Assembly: GCF_002797715.1 (NCBI RefSeq)
Contig: NZ_PGFF01000001.1
Coordinates: forward strand, 2,689,304-2,753,303
Length of the DNA: 64,000 bases
Direction of reading: 5' to 3'
DNA from: Diaminobutyricimonas aerilata
Lineage (GTDB): Bacteria > Actinomycetota > Actinomycetes > Actinomycetales > Microbacteriaceae
Shown: positions 27,560 to 35,325 of the stretch, one piece after another
Numbering within the stretch: the first letter of the stretch is position 1
Layout of the letters: the number at the start of each line of letters is the position of its first letter
The notes under the pieces: generated by a model
Told to the model about the DNA's origin: nothing
Seen by the model: only the letters and a program-made list of their open reading frames with translations
The model's database searches: none
Position numbers and translations under genes: made by a program

Positions 27560-28707
27560 TTCTGCGCCCCTACTCGCGTGCCGGTCTGCGCTGCCTGCGG
27601 AAGCCGGATGGTGAAGGTCGACCCGTATCCGGGTTGCGACCAGACTCGGATGTCGCCGCCGTGGTTCTGCACCACGTGCTTGACGATGCTCAGGCCGAGA
27701 CCCGAGCCACCGGTGTGCCGGCTGCGCGCCGGGTCCACACGGAAGAAGCGTTCGAACACCCGGTCGAGTTCGTCCTCGGGGATGCCGACACCCTGGTCGG
27801 TGACCGCGATCTCGACGGTGCCGTCGCGGTTGGTGACGCCCACGCCCACGCGCGAGTTGCCGCTGGAGTACTGGATCGCGTTGGCGATGAGGTTGTGCAC
27901 GGCGGTGATGAGCAGCGACTCGTCGCCGTAGACGGTCGCGCCCTTGTCCCCGCCGCCGACGAGCTGGATCGCCTGCGCATCCGCCGCCACCCGGTTCTGG
28001 TCGATCGCGGAGGCGATGACGTGGTCGATGTCGACGAGGTCGGGGTTGTGCAGGGCGTCGGCCGCCTGCAGCCGGCTCAGCTCGATGATCTCCTGCGTGA
28101 TGCGCGCGAGCCGTTCCGACTCGGTCGTGAGGCGCTTGGCGAACCGGCGCACCTGCACCGGGTCGTCGCTCGCGGACTCGAGCGCTTCGGCGAGCAGGCC
28201 GACGGCGCCGATCGGGGTCTTGAGCTCGTGCGAGATGTTGGCCACGAAGTCGCGGCGCACCTCGTCGAGCCGGTACGACTCCGTGCGGTCCTCCGCGAGC
28301 AGCAGGATGTAGCGGGCGCCGAGGCGGGCGACCCGCACCGACAGGTAGATCTGCGCGTCACCGAACGGACCGCGGTGCAGGTGCAGCTCCTCGGTGATCG
28401 GCTGCCCGGTGCGGCGGGCGCGGTCGACGAGCGCGACGAGCTCCGGATGCACGAGCGCCTGATTCCACACGAGGCCGAGGGCCATCGCCCCGGGAGAGGC
28501 GCGGATGACGTTGTTCGACGGGTCGATGACGACGCCGGCCGACTCGAGCGCCTCGATGACCTCGTCGACGCCGTCCGGCACATCCGCGCTCGCCACCGCG
28601 ACGGCACGGCGGCCGCGCTGCGCGGAGATCACGATGATGCACACGAGTCCCGCGCCGAGGAGGATGCCGAAGGCCAGCGAGACCGGCACCAACCAGGGCG
28701 AGTCCAT
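27556..28707 (-). CDS. senX3: Phosphate sensor histidine kinase SenX3
   Basis: A 383-residue kinase with one N-terminal membrane helix (about residues 6-28), a PAS-like region, the phosphorylated His in ANISHELKTP (about residue 165) and the ATPase lobes (N box NLIANAIQYS, G box DQGVGIPEDEL, GGSGLGLSIVK). PhoU and the Pst transporter are thought to signal phosphate status to it. Its ATG is six bases from a TAATCT box, so transcription is probably leaderless. It is divergent from phoU, with PHO-box repeats in the gap. Confidence 0.93.
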   Translation of the reverse strand: MDSPWLVPVSLAFGILLGAGLVCIIVISAQRGRRAVAVASADVPDGVDEVIEALESAGVVIDPSNNVIRASPGAMALGLVWNQALVHPELVALVDRARRTGQPITEELHLHRGPFGDAQIYLSVRVARLGARYILLLAEDRTESYRLDEVRRDFVANISHELKTPIGAVGLLAEALESASDDPVQVRRFAKRLTTESERLARITQEIIELSRLQAADALHNPDLVDIDHVIASAIDQNRVAADAQAIQLVGGGDKGATVYGDESLLITAVHNLIANAIQYSSGNSRVGVGVTNRDGTVEIAVTDQGVGIPEDELDRVFERFFRVDPARSRHTGGSGLGLSIVKHVVQNHGGDIRVWSQPGYGSTFTIRLPQAAQTGTRVGAQK

Positions 28708-28713
28708 GCGACT

Positions 28714-28719
28714 AGATTA
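28714..28719 (-). promoter_or_regulatory. -10 box TAATCT of the senX3-regX3 operon
   Basis: On the minus strand TAATCT is followed by six bases and the ATG at 28707. No ribosome site is present. The PHO-box repeats at 28778-28806 lie about 60 bases further upstream. Confidence 0.55.
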
Positions 28720-28777
28720 GTTACCGGGCGGGGTGCCTTCGTCGGTCACCCGTGCCTTGGGCCCGGATTGCCCCGAA

Positions 28778-28806
28778 GTTCAACCGGGCGACACCGACTG
28801 TTCACC
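28778..28806 (+). promoter_or_regulatory. PHO box (three 11-base repeats) upstream of phoU
   Basis: GTTCAAC (28778), the degenerate CGACACC (28789) and GTTCACC (28800) are spaced exactly 11 bases apart, the layout of actinobacterial PhoP/RegX3 sites. The repeats end 64 bases before the phoU start. Confidence 0.65.
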
Positions 28807-28870
28807 CGCCGACGGCATCGTTGCCGGGAATGCGCGGGCTCCGCTGCCCCGCCACCGAAAGGTTTGAAGG

Positions 28871-29524
28871 ATGCGCGAAGTCTTCCAGCAGGAACTGCGC
28901 GAGGTGCAGGAGCGCCTCGTCGAGATCGCCGAGCTCGTGGCCGAGGCCATCGAGCGTGCGACGCAGGCCTTCAACGAGTCCGATGTCGCCCTGGCCGAGA
29001 AGGTCATCGAGGACGACGCCAAGATCGACGAACTCGCCGTCTCGCTCGACGAGCTGGCGATCAACATCCTCGCCCGCCAGCAGCCGGTCGCCCGCGACCT
29101 GCGCATCGTCGTGAGCGCGCTGCGTATCTCGGCGTCGCTCGAGCGCATGGGCGACATGTCGGAGCACATCGCGCAGCTGTCGCGGTACCGCTTCCCCGAC
29201 AAGGTCGTGCCGAAGTCGCTGCGCCCGACCTTCGCCGAGATGGGCGCGCTCGACGTGATGATCGCGCGCAAGCTCGTCACCCTCCTGCGTTCGGAGGACG
29301 TGCGCGTCGCCGAGGAGATCCGCAACGACGACGACAAGGTCGATGCGCTGCACCTGAGCGTGTTCGACAAGGTGCTCGGTGCGACCTGGAACGGCGAGGC
29401 CGTCGACACGGTCGATGCGACGCTCGCCTCGCGCTACCACGAGCGCTTCGCCGACCACGCGGTGTCGATCGCCAAGAAGGTGCAGTACCTCGCGACGGGC
29501 GACTGGATCCCCGCCGACGCCTGA
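28871..29524 (+). CDS. phoU: Phosphate signalling protein PhoU
   Basis: A 217-residue all-helical protein made of two PhoU repeats (about residues 8-105 and 115-210). It has the metal-binding patterns ERMGDMSEHIA and RYHERFADHAVSIAKKV. PhoU dampens SenX3 activity when phosphate enters through PstSCAB. It is transcribed divergently from senX3-regX3, with an 11-base-spaced PHO box between them. The ribosome site is GAAGG directly before the ATG, with a second GAAAGG slightly upstream. Confidence 0.95.
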   Translation: MREVFQQELREVQERLVEIAELVAEAIERATQAFNESDVALAEKVIEDDAKIDELAVSLDELAINILARQQPVARDLRIVVSALRISASLERMGDMSEHIAQLSRYRFPDKVVPKSLRPTFAEMGALDVMIARKLVTLLRSEDVRVAEEIRNDDDKVDALHLSVFDKVLGATWNGEAVDTVDATLASRYHERFADHAVSIAKKVQYLATGDWIPADA

Positions 29525-29688
29525 CCCGCACCTGGGACCGCACGGCACCGACCCGGAGCCTCGAGGTCGCACTCGGGCACGGTCGCGCGTCGCACTCACC
29601 GTGCGCACCTGCGACTTCGCGGCACCGATGCGGCGAGAACGCTGAACACTCCGGCCGGAGCCGCGGCCGGAACGACAGGATGGGCGGC

Positions 29689-30246
29689 ATGGCGAATCCC
29701 CTGCTGCTCATCAACGGACTGCCCGCCTCCGGCAAGTCGACGCTCGCCGAGGACATCGCGACGCGGCTCGGTTGGCCCCTGCTGTCGAAGGACGACATCA
29801 AGGAGGCCCTCGCCGACCTCGTCGGCCCCGCCGTCCCGTCGTCGAATCTCGGCATGATCGCGATGGACACCATCTGGTCGCTCACCGCCCACATCGGAAC
29901 CGGTGTGGTCGTGGAGTCGTTCTGGTGGGCGCACCGCGACCGCGAGCACGTCGAACGCGGCGTGCGCGAGTCGGGCGCCGAGACGGTGGTCGAGTTGTGG
30001 TGCGAGGTCGACGACGAGGTCGCGCGGCAGCGTTACGAGGAGCGCGAACGGCACGTCGTGCACGAGCCGGACTGGGACCTGTGGGACTCCGAGGAGTGGA
30101 AGCAGAACCCGCCGGTGCCGCTCGACCTCGGGCCCGTCGTGTGGTTGCGCACCGACTCGGAGTACGACGTCGACGCGGTCATGGCCGAACTCGGCGCGGC
30201 GTTCTCGAACACGGACGACCCGGAGGTCATCCGCTCGGAGAGCTGA
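29689..30246 (+). CDS. P-loop kinase-like AAA-type protein
   Basis: A 185-residue protein. Walker A GLPASGKST (residues 9-17) is followed by LSKDDIKEAL (the substrate-binding Asp pair of gluconate/zeta-toxin-type kinases) and VVVESFWW (the Walker B-like strand). ELWCEVDDEVARQRYEER in the lid region also fits small-molecule kinases. The phosphorylated substrate is unknown. I prefer ATG 29689 over 29680 because CAGGAT ends seven bases before it and can serve as a -10 box or, in part, as a ribosome site. It follows phoU by about 165 bases and is convergent with gpmA. Confidence 0.8.
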   Translation: MANPLLLINGLPASGKSTLAEDIATRLGWPLLSKDDIKEALADLVGPAVPSSNLGMIAMDTIWSLTAHIGTGVVVESFWWAHRDREHVERGVRESGAETVVELWCEVDDEVARQRYEERERHVVHEPDWDLWDSEEWKQNPPVPLDLGPVVWLRTDSEYDVDAVMAELGAAFSNTDDPEVIRSES

Positions 30247-30299
30247 GCCGGCGCCGCGTCACCGGGCCCGGGCGGCCGGCGGCCGACATCCGCTCTCGC

Positions 30300-30380
30300 T
30301 GCACCCCGACGAACGGCCGGCTGCACACCGACGACCGATCGCCGCGCCCCGACGACCGATCCGTTGCAGCCGACGACCGC
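30300..30380. repeat. Degenerate tandem repeats with CCGACGACCGATC core
   Basis: Four diverged copies of a unit of roughly 20-23 bases, each holding CGACGA(C/A)C, fill the gap between the kinase gene and gpmA. Clear copies of the core begin at 30328 and 30349, and a shorter one at 30370. No gene covers them. Confidence 0.5.
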
Positions 30381-30396
30381 GGGCACCCGGAACGAC

Positions 30397-30426
30397 GGAG
30401 CCCCGCGCCGGTCGGCGCGGGGCTCC
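30397..30426. terminator. Hairpin between the convergent kinase and gpmA genes
   Basis: GGAGCCCCGCGCC (30397-30409) pairs perfectly with GGCGCGGGGCTCC (30414-30426) over 13 pairs with a four-base loop. It could end transcription from both sides. No T-run is present. Confidence 0.7.
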
Positions 30427-30443
30427 TCGAGAGTGGGTCCGTT

Positions 30444-31187
30444 CTACTTCTTGCCCTGGCTCGCCACGGCGGCGGCGCCGGCGGCCGCGGCCTCCGGGTC
30501 GAGGTAGCGCGAGGGTCCGACCGGACGGAAGTCGTCGTCGAGCTCGTAGACGAGCGGGATGCCGGTCGGGATGTTGAGGTTCGCGATCTCGTCGTCGCCG
30601 ATGCCGTCGAGGTGCTTCACGAGGGCGCGCAGGCTGTTGCCGTGCGCCGTCACGAGCACCGTGTGCCCGGCCGCCAGATCGGCGGTGATGTCCGACTCCC
30701 AGTACGGCAGCATCCGGTCGATGACGAGCTTGAGCGACTCGGTGCGCGGCAGGTCGTCGCCCAGGTCCGCGTAACGCTCGTCGTCCGCCTGGCTGTACTC
30801 CGCGTCGTCGTCGAGCGGGGGCGGCGGCACGTCGAAGCTGCGGCGCCAGGTCATGAACTGCTCCTCGCCGAACTCCGCGAGGGTCTGCGCCTTGTCCTTG
30901 CCCTGCAGCGCGCCGTAGTGGCGCTCGTTGAGGCGCCAGCTGCGCTTGACCGGGATCCACAGACGGTCGGCGGTCTCGAGGGCGAGGTTCGCGGTCTGGA
31001 TCGCGCGGGTCAGCAGGCTCGTGTAGAGCACGGTGGGCTTGAGTCCCGACGCGGCGAGCAGCTCGCCCGCGCGCTTGGCCTCACCGACGCCCTGCTCGCT
31101 GAGCCGCACGTCCACCCACCCGGTGAACAAGTTCTTCTGGTTCCAGTCGGAGTTGCCATGGCGGAGCAGGATGAGCGTGCTGGTCAT
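30444..31187 (-). CDS. gpmA: 2,3-bisphosphoglycerate-dependent phosphoglycerate mutase
   Basis: A 247-residue enzyme. The phosphohistidine motif is [18 protein letters not shown] (residues 7-24). [13 protein letters not shown] (about 87) and [19 protein letters not shown] (second active-site His, about 182) are both canonical. It interconverts 3- and 2-phosphoglycerate in glycolysis and gluconeogenesis. It ends in a short Ala-rich basic tail. A TAGGCT box ends six bases before the ATG. Confidence 0.96.
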   Translation of the reverse strand: MTSTLILLRHGNSDWNQKNLFTGWVDVRLSEQGVGEAKRAGELLAASGLKPTVLYTSLLTRAIQTANLALETADRLWIPVKRSWRLNERHYGALQGKDKAQTLAEFGEEQFMTWRRSFDVPPPPLDDDAEYSQADDERYADLGDDLPRTESLKLVIDRMLPYWESDITADLAAGHTVLVTAHGNSLRALVKHLDGIGDDEIANLNIPTGIPLVYELDDDFRPVGPSRYLDPEAAAAGAAAVASQGKK

Positions 31188-31193
31188 GCCGTC

Positions 31194-31199
31194 AGCCTA
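31194..31199 (-). promoter_or_regulatory. -10 box TAGGCT of gpmA
   Basis: TAGGCT, then six bases, then the ATG at 31187 on the minus strand. There is no Shine-Dalgarno sequence, so the gpmA mRNA is probably leaderless. Confidence 0.55.
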
Positions 31200-31270
31200 C
31201 CGAGGGCGGCGCGCGCGCATCCGCTCGCCCACCGGATGCCCATCCCCCCGTTTCACCGCTGCGCGCCCCT

Positions 31271-31351
31271 CGCTCGTCATGTCCGCTGGCGGCACAAGCC
31301 CCTCACCACGCCCGCATGCGGGGCCTCTGCCGCCAGTGGACATAACGAGCG
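31271..31351. repeat. 24-base inverted repeat pair between gpmA and the methyltransferase gene
   Basis: The arm 31271-31294 (CGCTCGTCATGTCCGCTGGC plus GGCA) and the arm 31328-31351 are reverse complements with two mismatches, around a 33-base centre. The arms would form a long hairpin in either strand. The element could be a mobile-type repeat or a transcription barrier. Confidence 0.7.
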
Positions 31352-31356
31352 GGGGA

Positions 31357-31391
31357 CGGCGCTCCGGGATGGAGGGCGGCGCTCCGGGATG
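31357..31391. repeat. Tandem duplication with 20-base period before the methyltransferase gene
   Basis: CGGCGCTCCGGGATG occurs at 31357-31371 and again at 31377-31391. The second copy ends within the putative GATGAT -10 box of the next gene, so the duplication may have created or shifted its promoter. Confidence 0.7.
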
Positions 31392-31399
31392 ATGGACGG

Positions 31400-32173
31400 A
31401 TGGCGGAGGGGCGGATCACGCGCGGCACGACCGGGGTCAACCGGCTCCGCCGCGTCGACCGCTGGATCGCCGCCCAACCGGTGCTGCGCCGCAGCGACGA
31501 CCCGGTCGTCGTGGACCTCGGCTACGGCGCGTCCGCCACGACCCCCCTCGAGCTGCACGAGCGGCTGCGGCGCGTGCGACCCGACGTCGAGGTCGTCGGC
31601 ATCGAGATCGACCCGGAACGCGTGCGCATCGCCCGCGAGCGGGAGCGTCCCGGGGTCAGCTTCGCGCTCGGCGGGTTCGAGGTGCCGCTGCCGGGCGGTC
31701 GCCGCGCCGCCGTCATCCGCGCGTTCAACGTGCTGCGGCAGTACGACGAATCGGAGGTCGCGGACGCCTGGCAGCGGATGACCGCGCGGCTGCAGCCGGG
31801 CGGCGTGCTGGTGGAGGGCACGTGCAACGAGATCGGACGCGTCGCGAGCTGGGCCGCGATCGACGCGGGAGGGCCGCGCACCCTCACGATCGCGCTGCGC
31901 CTGACCGACCTCGAGCGCCCGTCGATCGTCGCCGAACGACTGCCGAAGGCCCTCATCCACCGCAACGTGCCGGGCGAGCGGGTGCACGATCTGCTGCAGA
32001 GCCTCGACCGGCACTGGGCCTACAACGCGGGGTTGTCGAACTTCGGGCCGACGCAGCGGTGGATCGCAACGGTCGAGGGGATGCGCGCGGACGGCTGGCC
32101 GGTGCGCGACGGCCGCGCGCGGTGGCGACTCGGGGAACTCACCGTCGACTGGGAGTCGGTGCGTCCCGGGTGA
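31400..32173 (+). CDS. Class I SAM-dependent methyltransferase-like protein
   Basis: 257 residues. The SAM-binding strand VVVDLGYGAS (about residues 36-45) and VVGIEIDPERVRIARE (about 65-80) form motif I and the acidic post-I residue. A later VIRAFNVLRQYDE takes the place of motif II. The substrate is not known. Conserved actinobacterial proteins of this size are annotated as generic methyltransferases. GATGAT ends six bases before the ATG, and no ribosome site is evident. It is followed by a nuclease gene after 31 bases. Confidence 0.78.
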   Translation: MAEGRITRGTTGVNRLRRVDRWIAAQPVLRRSDDPVVVDLGYGASATTPLELHERLRRVRPDVEVVGIEIDPERVRIARERERPGVSFALGGFEVPLPGGRRAAVIRAFNVLRQYDESEVADAWQRMTARLQPGGVLVEGTCNEIGRVASWAAIDAGGPRTLTIALRLTDLERPSIVAERLPKALIHRNVPGERVHDLLQSLDRHWAYNAGLSNFGPTQRWIATVEGMRADGWPVRDGRARWRLGELTVDWESVRPG

Positions 32174-32204
32174 GTTCACCGGCCGGTCATGCGTGCATGG
32201 TCGT

Positions 32205-33005
32205 ATGGGCGACGTGGGCTACGACAGCGGATTCCTCGGACTCGACGTTCGGCTGCCCTGGCATCCGCTCGTCCCCCTCGTGACGCTCGACTACACGCAC
32301 TTCACCGTCGGGATGAACACCGCTCGCCGGCTCGCGGCGTTCACCGCCGTGAACATCGACGGACGGTCCCTCGTCGAGCTCGAGCGCGGCGACGACTGGC
32401 ACCTCGACGAGCGGTTGCCCGAGGACCAGCAGGCGGGCGAAGAGCTGTACGCCCGCAACGACCTCGATCGCGGGCACCTCGTGCGCCGACGCGACCCGGT
32501 CTGGGGCGACCGCGACACCGCGGAGCGCGCGAACACCGACACCTTCGCGTACACGAACGCCGCTCCGCAGGCGGCCGAGTTCAACCAGTCGAAGGAGCTC
32601 TGGCTCGGCCTCGAGGACTACGTGCTCTCCGCCGCCCGCGCCTCGCGGAGCCGGCTGAGCGTCTTCACCGGCCCCGTGCTCGCCGTCGACGACGAGGAGT
32701 ACCGCGGCGTGCGCATCCCCCGCCAGTTCTGGAAGGTCGCCGCGTGGGTGGAGGACGGCGTGCTCGCGAGCACCGGCTACGTGCTCGACCAGAGTCCCGC
32801 CCTCGACGACGTCGACCTCGGCGCGCGTCCCGGGTCACCGTCGCTCGGTCCGTTCCGCACCTTCCAGGTGCCGGTCGCGGATGTGGTGGCGCTCACCGCG
32901 CTCGACCTCGGCACCCTGCCGGAGGCGGACCGCTTCGCGCCGGGCGCGACCGCGCAGGTGACCGAGTGGCGCGAGCTCACAGTGTTCGGGCAGATCGAGC
33001 TCTGA
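32205..33005 (+). CDS. DNA/RNA non-specific endonuclease (NUC1 family)
   Basis: About 266 residues. The NUC1 active-site motif is DLDRGHLVRR (general-base His near residue 91). A metal-binding Asn lies further on (NAAPQAAEFNQSKELW), and SVFTGPVLAVDD marks the core sheet. The fold is the beta-beta-alpha-metal nuclease. No signal peptide is visible, so it may act inside the cell or be released with another partner. Start ATG 32205 is preferred. GTG 32193 would add four residues. No immunity-type gene lies beside it. Confidence 0.85.
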   Translation: MGDVGYDSGFLGLDVRLPWHPLVPLVTLDYTHFTVGMNTARRLAAFTAVNIDGRSLVELERGDDWHLDERLPEDQQAGEELYARNDLDRGHLVRRRDPVWGDRDTAERANTDTFAYTNAAPQAAEFNQSKELWLGLEDYVLSAARASRSRLSVFTGPVLAVDDEEYRGVRIPRQFWKVAAWVEDGVLASTGYVLDQSPALDDVDLGARPGSPSLGPFRTFQVPVADVVALTALDLGTLPEADRFAPGATAQVTEWRELTVFGQIEL

Positions 33006-33016
33006 GACGCGGGTCC

Positions 33017-33120
33017 CACGGGCTCAGTTCGACAGGCTCAGTGAGCGGTCGTCCGTCGTCCACGGGCTCACTTCGACGGGCTCAGTGAGCGTTGCGTTCC
33101 CTGAGCCTGTCGAAGGGAAC
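33017..33120. repeat. Cluster of TTCGACAGGCTCAG-type repeats
   Basis: Two direct copies of a 31-base unit (33017-33047 and 33061-33091, each beginning CACGGGCTCA and ending CTCAGTGAGCG) are followed by an inverted palindromic form at 33096-33120 (GTTCCCTGAG...GAAGGGAAC). This repeat family is common between genes in high-GC bacteria. It sits between the convergent nuclease and ygfZ genes, where it can also act as a terminator. Confidence 0.8.
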
Positions 33121-33132
33121 CGCGGATCCGGC

Positions 33133-34242
33133 CTACTCGACCGGCGGGTCCGCGGGGCGGGCTGCCGCGGCGGCCGCCGCACGGCGAGCGAGGGAGCGCG
33201 GCATCCGCGGCACCTCGACGGTCGCGCCGGCGTCGTCGGGCACGGCGACCTCCTGCGCGGCCGCGACGACCGTGTCGTCGACGCGCACGCCGAGGGTCGC
33301 GGCGGGGTCGGTGCGGCGCTTCACGACGGCGAGGGCGATCGGCCCGAGTTCGTGGTGCAGGGCGGAGCTCGTCACGCGTCCGGCGACGTCGCCGCCGAAC
33401 TCGACCTCGGCGCCCGAGGGCGGCAGCACCGCGTCCGATCCGTCGAGGTGCAGCATCACGAGGCGACGCGGCGGGTGGCCGAGGTTGTGGACCTTGGCGA
33501 TGGTCTCCTGCCCGCGGTAGCACCCCTTGCCGAGACTGACCGCGGTACGCAGCCAGTCGAGCTCGTGTGGGATCGTGCGCTCGTCGACCTCGCGGCCGAA
33601 GCGCGGGCGCCACGCGGCGATGCGCAGCGCCTCGAGGGCGAGCGTGCCCGCCACCGGCAGGTCGGTGTACTCGGCGAGCGCCGTGCGCGGCACGAGCACC
33701 TCGCGGTAGGTCCACTCCTCGCCCGGATGCGGTTGCGCGGTCGCGTAGGTGTGGCCGGTCGGCGCGCTCCACGGGTCCACCCAGACGAGCGGCACCCCGT
33801 TCGCCTCCGCGGCGCGGCCGTCGAGCGCCGCACCGAACGTGCCGAGCGTCGCGAACTCGTCGCCACGATCGGCGACCTCGACGCGCATCCGGAATCGCAT
33901 CCGTTGCAGCCACGCGACCCATTCGGCCGGGGTCTCGGTGAGCAGCCACGCCGTCTCGCCGTCGTCGATGAGGTGCGCGGCGAGCTCGACGTGCCCGTTC
34001 GGGTCGAGCTGCAGCAGCTCGGTGCCGACGCCGGGGGCGAGGGTCGCGACGGCCTGCGTCGTGAGCGAGTCGAGCCAGGTGAGCCGGTCGGCGCCGGTGA
34101 CGCTCACGACACCGCGGTCGGAGAGGTCGACCACGGCCGTGCCGGCGACGAGCCGGCGCTGCTCGACCACGGGGTTGCCATAGTGCTCGGCGACGGGGTC
34201 ACCGACCGCGCCGTCGAGAGCGGAGAACGGAGAACCGGTCAA
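33133..34242 (-). CDS. ygfZ: Folate-binding YgfZ-like (GcvT-fold) protein
   Basis: 369 residues with the tetrahydrofolate-binding GcvT-like fold. The YgfZ signature KGCYRGQET (about residue 235) is intact. YgfZ proteins help maintain Fe-S enzymes. The start is most likely TTG 34242, which overlaps the stop of the FABP gene as TTGA. Reading further upstream would run into that gene in another frame. The N-terminus then reads L/M-TGSPFSALDGAV. A low-complexity Ala-rich stretch near the C-terminus (RRAAAAAAARPADPP) is probably disordered. Confidence 0.9.
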   Translation of the reverse strand: MTGSPFSALDGAVGDPVAEHYGNPVVEQRRLVAGTAVVDLSDRGVVSVTGADRLTWLDSLTTQAVATLAPGVGTELLQLDPNGHVELAAHLIDDGETAWLLTETPAEWVAWLQRMRFRMRVEVADRGDEFATLGTFGAALDGRAAEANGVPLVWVDPWSAPTGHTYATAQPHPGEEWTYREVLVPRTALAEYTDLPVAGTLALEALRIAAWRPRFGREVDERTIPHELDWLRTAVSLGKGCYRGQETIAKVHNLGHPPRRLVMLHLDGSDAVLPPSGAEVEFGGDVAGRVTSSALHHELGPIALAVVKRRTDPAATLGVRVDDTVVAAAQEVAVPDDAGATVEVPRMPRSLARRAAAAAAARPADPPVE

Positions 34243-34835
34243 TCGATCCGCCCCAATCGGGCCGACGCGTGGGTGCGCAGGTCCTGTCCGAGTGCGGCGA
34301 TGTCCCACGCCCACAGCAGGTGGCCCTCGACGAGCCCGTAGAGCCGCGTCGCGGCGGCGTAATCCTTGGCGCTCGAGGAACGCATCACCGCATCCGTCTG
34401 CAGGTCGATGCGGGGTCCCTTGACCTGTCCGACGTAGAGCTCGCTCACCCCGCCGGGGTGCACCATCGAGACCTCGACGTCGAACCCGTCACGGGAGTTG
34501 CGCAGCTCCTCGACCTGCTCGGCCGTGCGGAACGGTGCATCGCCGACGCCCGGCAGCATGCCGGGGCCGGGGTCGCCCTGCTCGGCCGGTCGCGACAAGC
34601 GCCAGTAGCCCGTCTCGGTGATGAGCGGCGTGTGCTGGTCATCCAGAAGCCAGGTGTACGAGGTGTAGTTCAGGTGCGGCAGCCCGTCGTGGCTGAACGA
34701 CATGCGCTGGCCGAACTCGTGGGTGCGCACCTCGTCGCCGACGCGGTAGTTGACCACGCCGGTGCCCTCCCAGACGCCGAGCAGCCAGGAGAGGGGCACG
34801 AGCTCCGCGGGAAGATCCGCGTCGAGATCGAACAC
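34239..34835 (-). CDS. FABP-family (nitrobindin-like, DUF1794) protein
   Basis: 198 residues starting at GTG 34835. It has the family N-terminus LPAELVPLSWLLGVWEGTGV and the beta-barrel motifs GQRMSFSHDGLPHLNYTSY and LRLYGLVEG-like segments toward the end. This ten-strand barrel family binds heme or fatty acids in related proteins. It begins four bases after the stop of a 36-residue membrane protein and overlaps ygfZ, forming a three-gene operon. No clear ribosome site is present, so translation may be coupled to the short upstream gene. Confidence 0.88.
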   Translation of the reverse strand: MFDLDADLPAELVPLSWLLGVWEGTGVVNYRVGDEVRTHEFGQRMSFSHDGLPHLNYTSYTWLLDDQHTPLITETGYWRLSRPAEQGDPGPGMLPGVGDAPFRTAEQVEELRNSRDGFDVEVSMVHPGGVSELYVGQVKGPRIDLQTDAVMRSSSAKDYAAATRLYGLVEGHLLWAWDIAALGQDLRTHASARLGRID

Positions 34836-34839
34836 GGGT

Positions 34840-34950
34840 CTAGCGCTGGCCGCGGAACAGGTTGTAGAGCACGACGAGCGAGACCCAGCCGATCGCCAGC
34901 GACGCGAGCCCCAGAAGGCCGACGTAGAAGAGTTCGAGGGCGAGCAGCAT
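34840..34950 (-). CDS. 36-residue single-helix membrane protein
   Basis: A short frame from ATG 34950 to TAG 34840: M-L-L-A-L-E-L-F-Y-V, then a continuous hydrophobic helix, ending in NLFRGQR. Support comes from a TAGACT box exactly six bases before the ATG, a GAGGG that could act as ribosome site, and tight spacing (four bases) to the FABP gene. A positively charged C-terminal end suggests the C-terminus is in the cytoplasm. The function is unknown. Confidence 0.65.
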   Translation of the reverse strand: MLLALELFYVGLLGLASLAIGWVSLVVLYNLFRGQR

Positions 34951-34956
34951 GCCCTC

Positions 34957-34962
34957 AGTCTA
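34957..34962 (-). promoter_or_regulatory. -10 box TAGACT of the small protein-FABP-ygfZ operon
   Basis: TAGACT, six bases, then ATG 34950 on the minus strand. This places the operon promoter directly in front of the 36-residue gene. Confidence 0.5.
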
Positions 34963-34978
34963 CCCCTCGGTCCGAACG

Positions 34979-35248
34979 TCAGAGGGCGACGAGGCCGAGC
35001 ACCAGACTCGCCACGGCGAGGACGACGGCAGCGCCGCCGACGCTCGCGGTCATCCGCCCGACGAGGCCCTGCTTGACCGGCATGGCGAGCTGGATCACGA
35101 AGGAGAGCAGCAGGCAGAGCGCGAACACCATGGGGATCGCGGTGAGGTACAGGTCCGGATGCACGACGATCGCGACACCGACGGCGCCGAGCAGCGCGAC
35201 CGCCCAGACGGGGAACACGCTCGCGAGGGGCCGGGACACGGAGCCCAT
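34979..35248 (-). CDS. Small membrane protein, unknown function (89 aa)
   Basis: 89 residues with three hydrophobic helices (about residues 12-29, 34-53 and 66-88). The short loop MPVKQGLVGRM between helices two and three is basic. I recognise no family. It lies 28 bases upstream of the 36-residue gene on the same strand, so the two may be transcribed together. Divergent from the glnR-type gene. Confidence 0.65.
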   Translation of the reverse strand: MGSVSRPLASVFPVWAVALLGAVGVAIVVHPDLYLTAIPMVFALCLLLSFVIQLAMPVKQGLVGRMTASVGGAAVVLAVASLVLGLVAL

Positions 35249-35325
35249 GGTAGAGGTGCCGCCCGCACGTCCGCCGCGAGACGACGGCGCTTATAGACTG
35301 AGGGCTCTCTCGTGGGAGGACACCC

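Noticed and set aside
30300-30380. Short CRISPR-like array
   Set aside because: The units are degenerate, contiguous and without unique spacers. No cas gene is present in the window.
32205-33005. Nuclease gene as the toxin of a contact-dependent or polymorphic toxin system
   Set aside because: There is no secretion or delivery domain, no signal peptide and no adjacent immunity-type gene.
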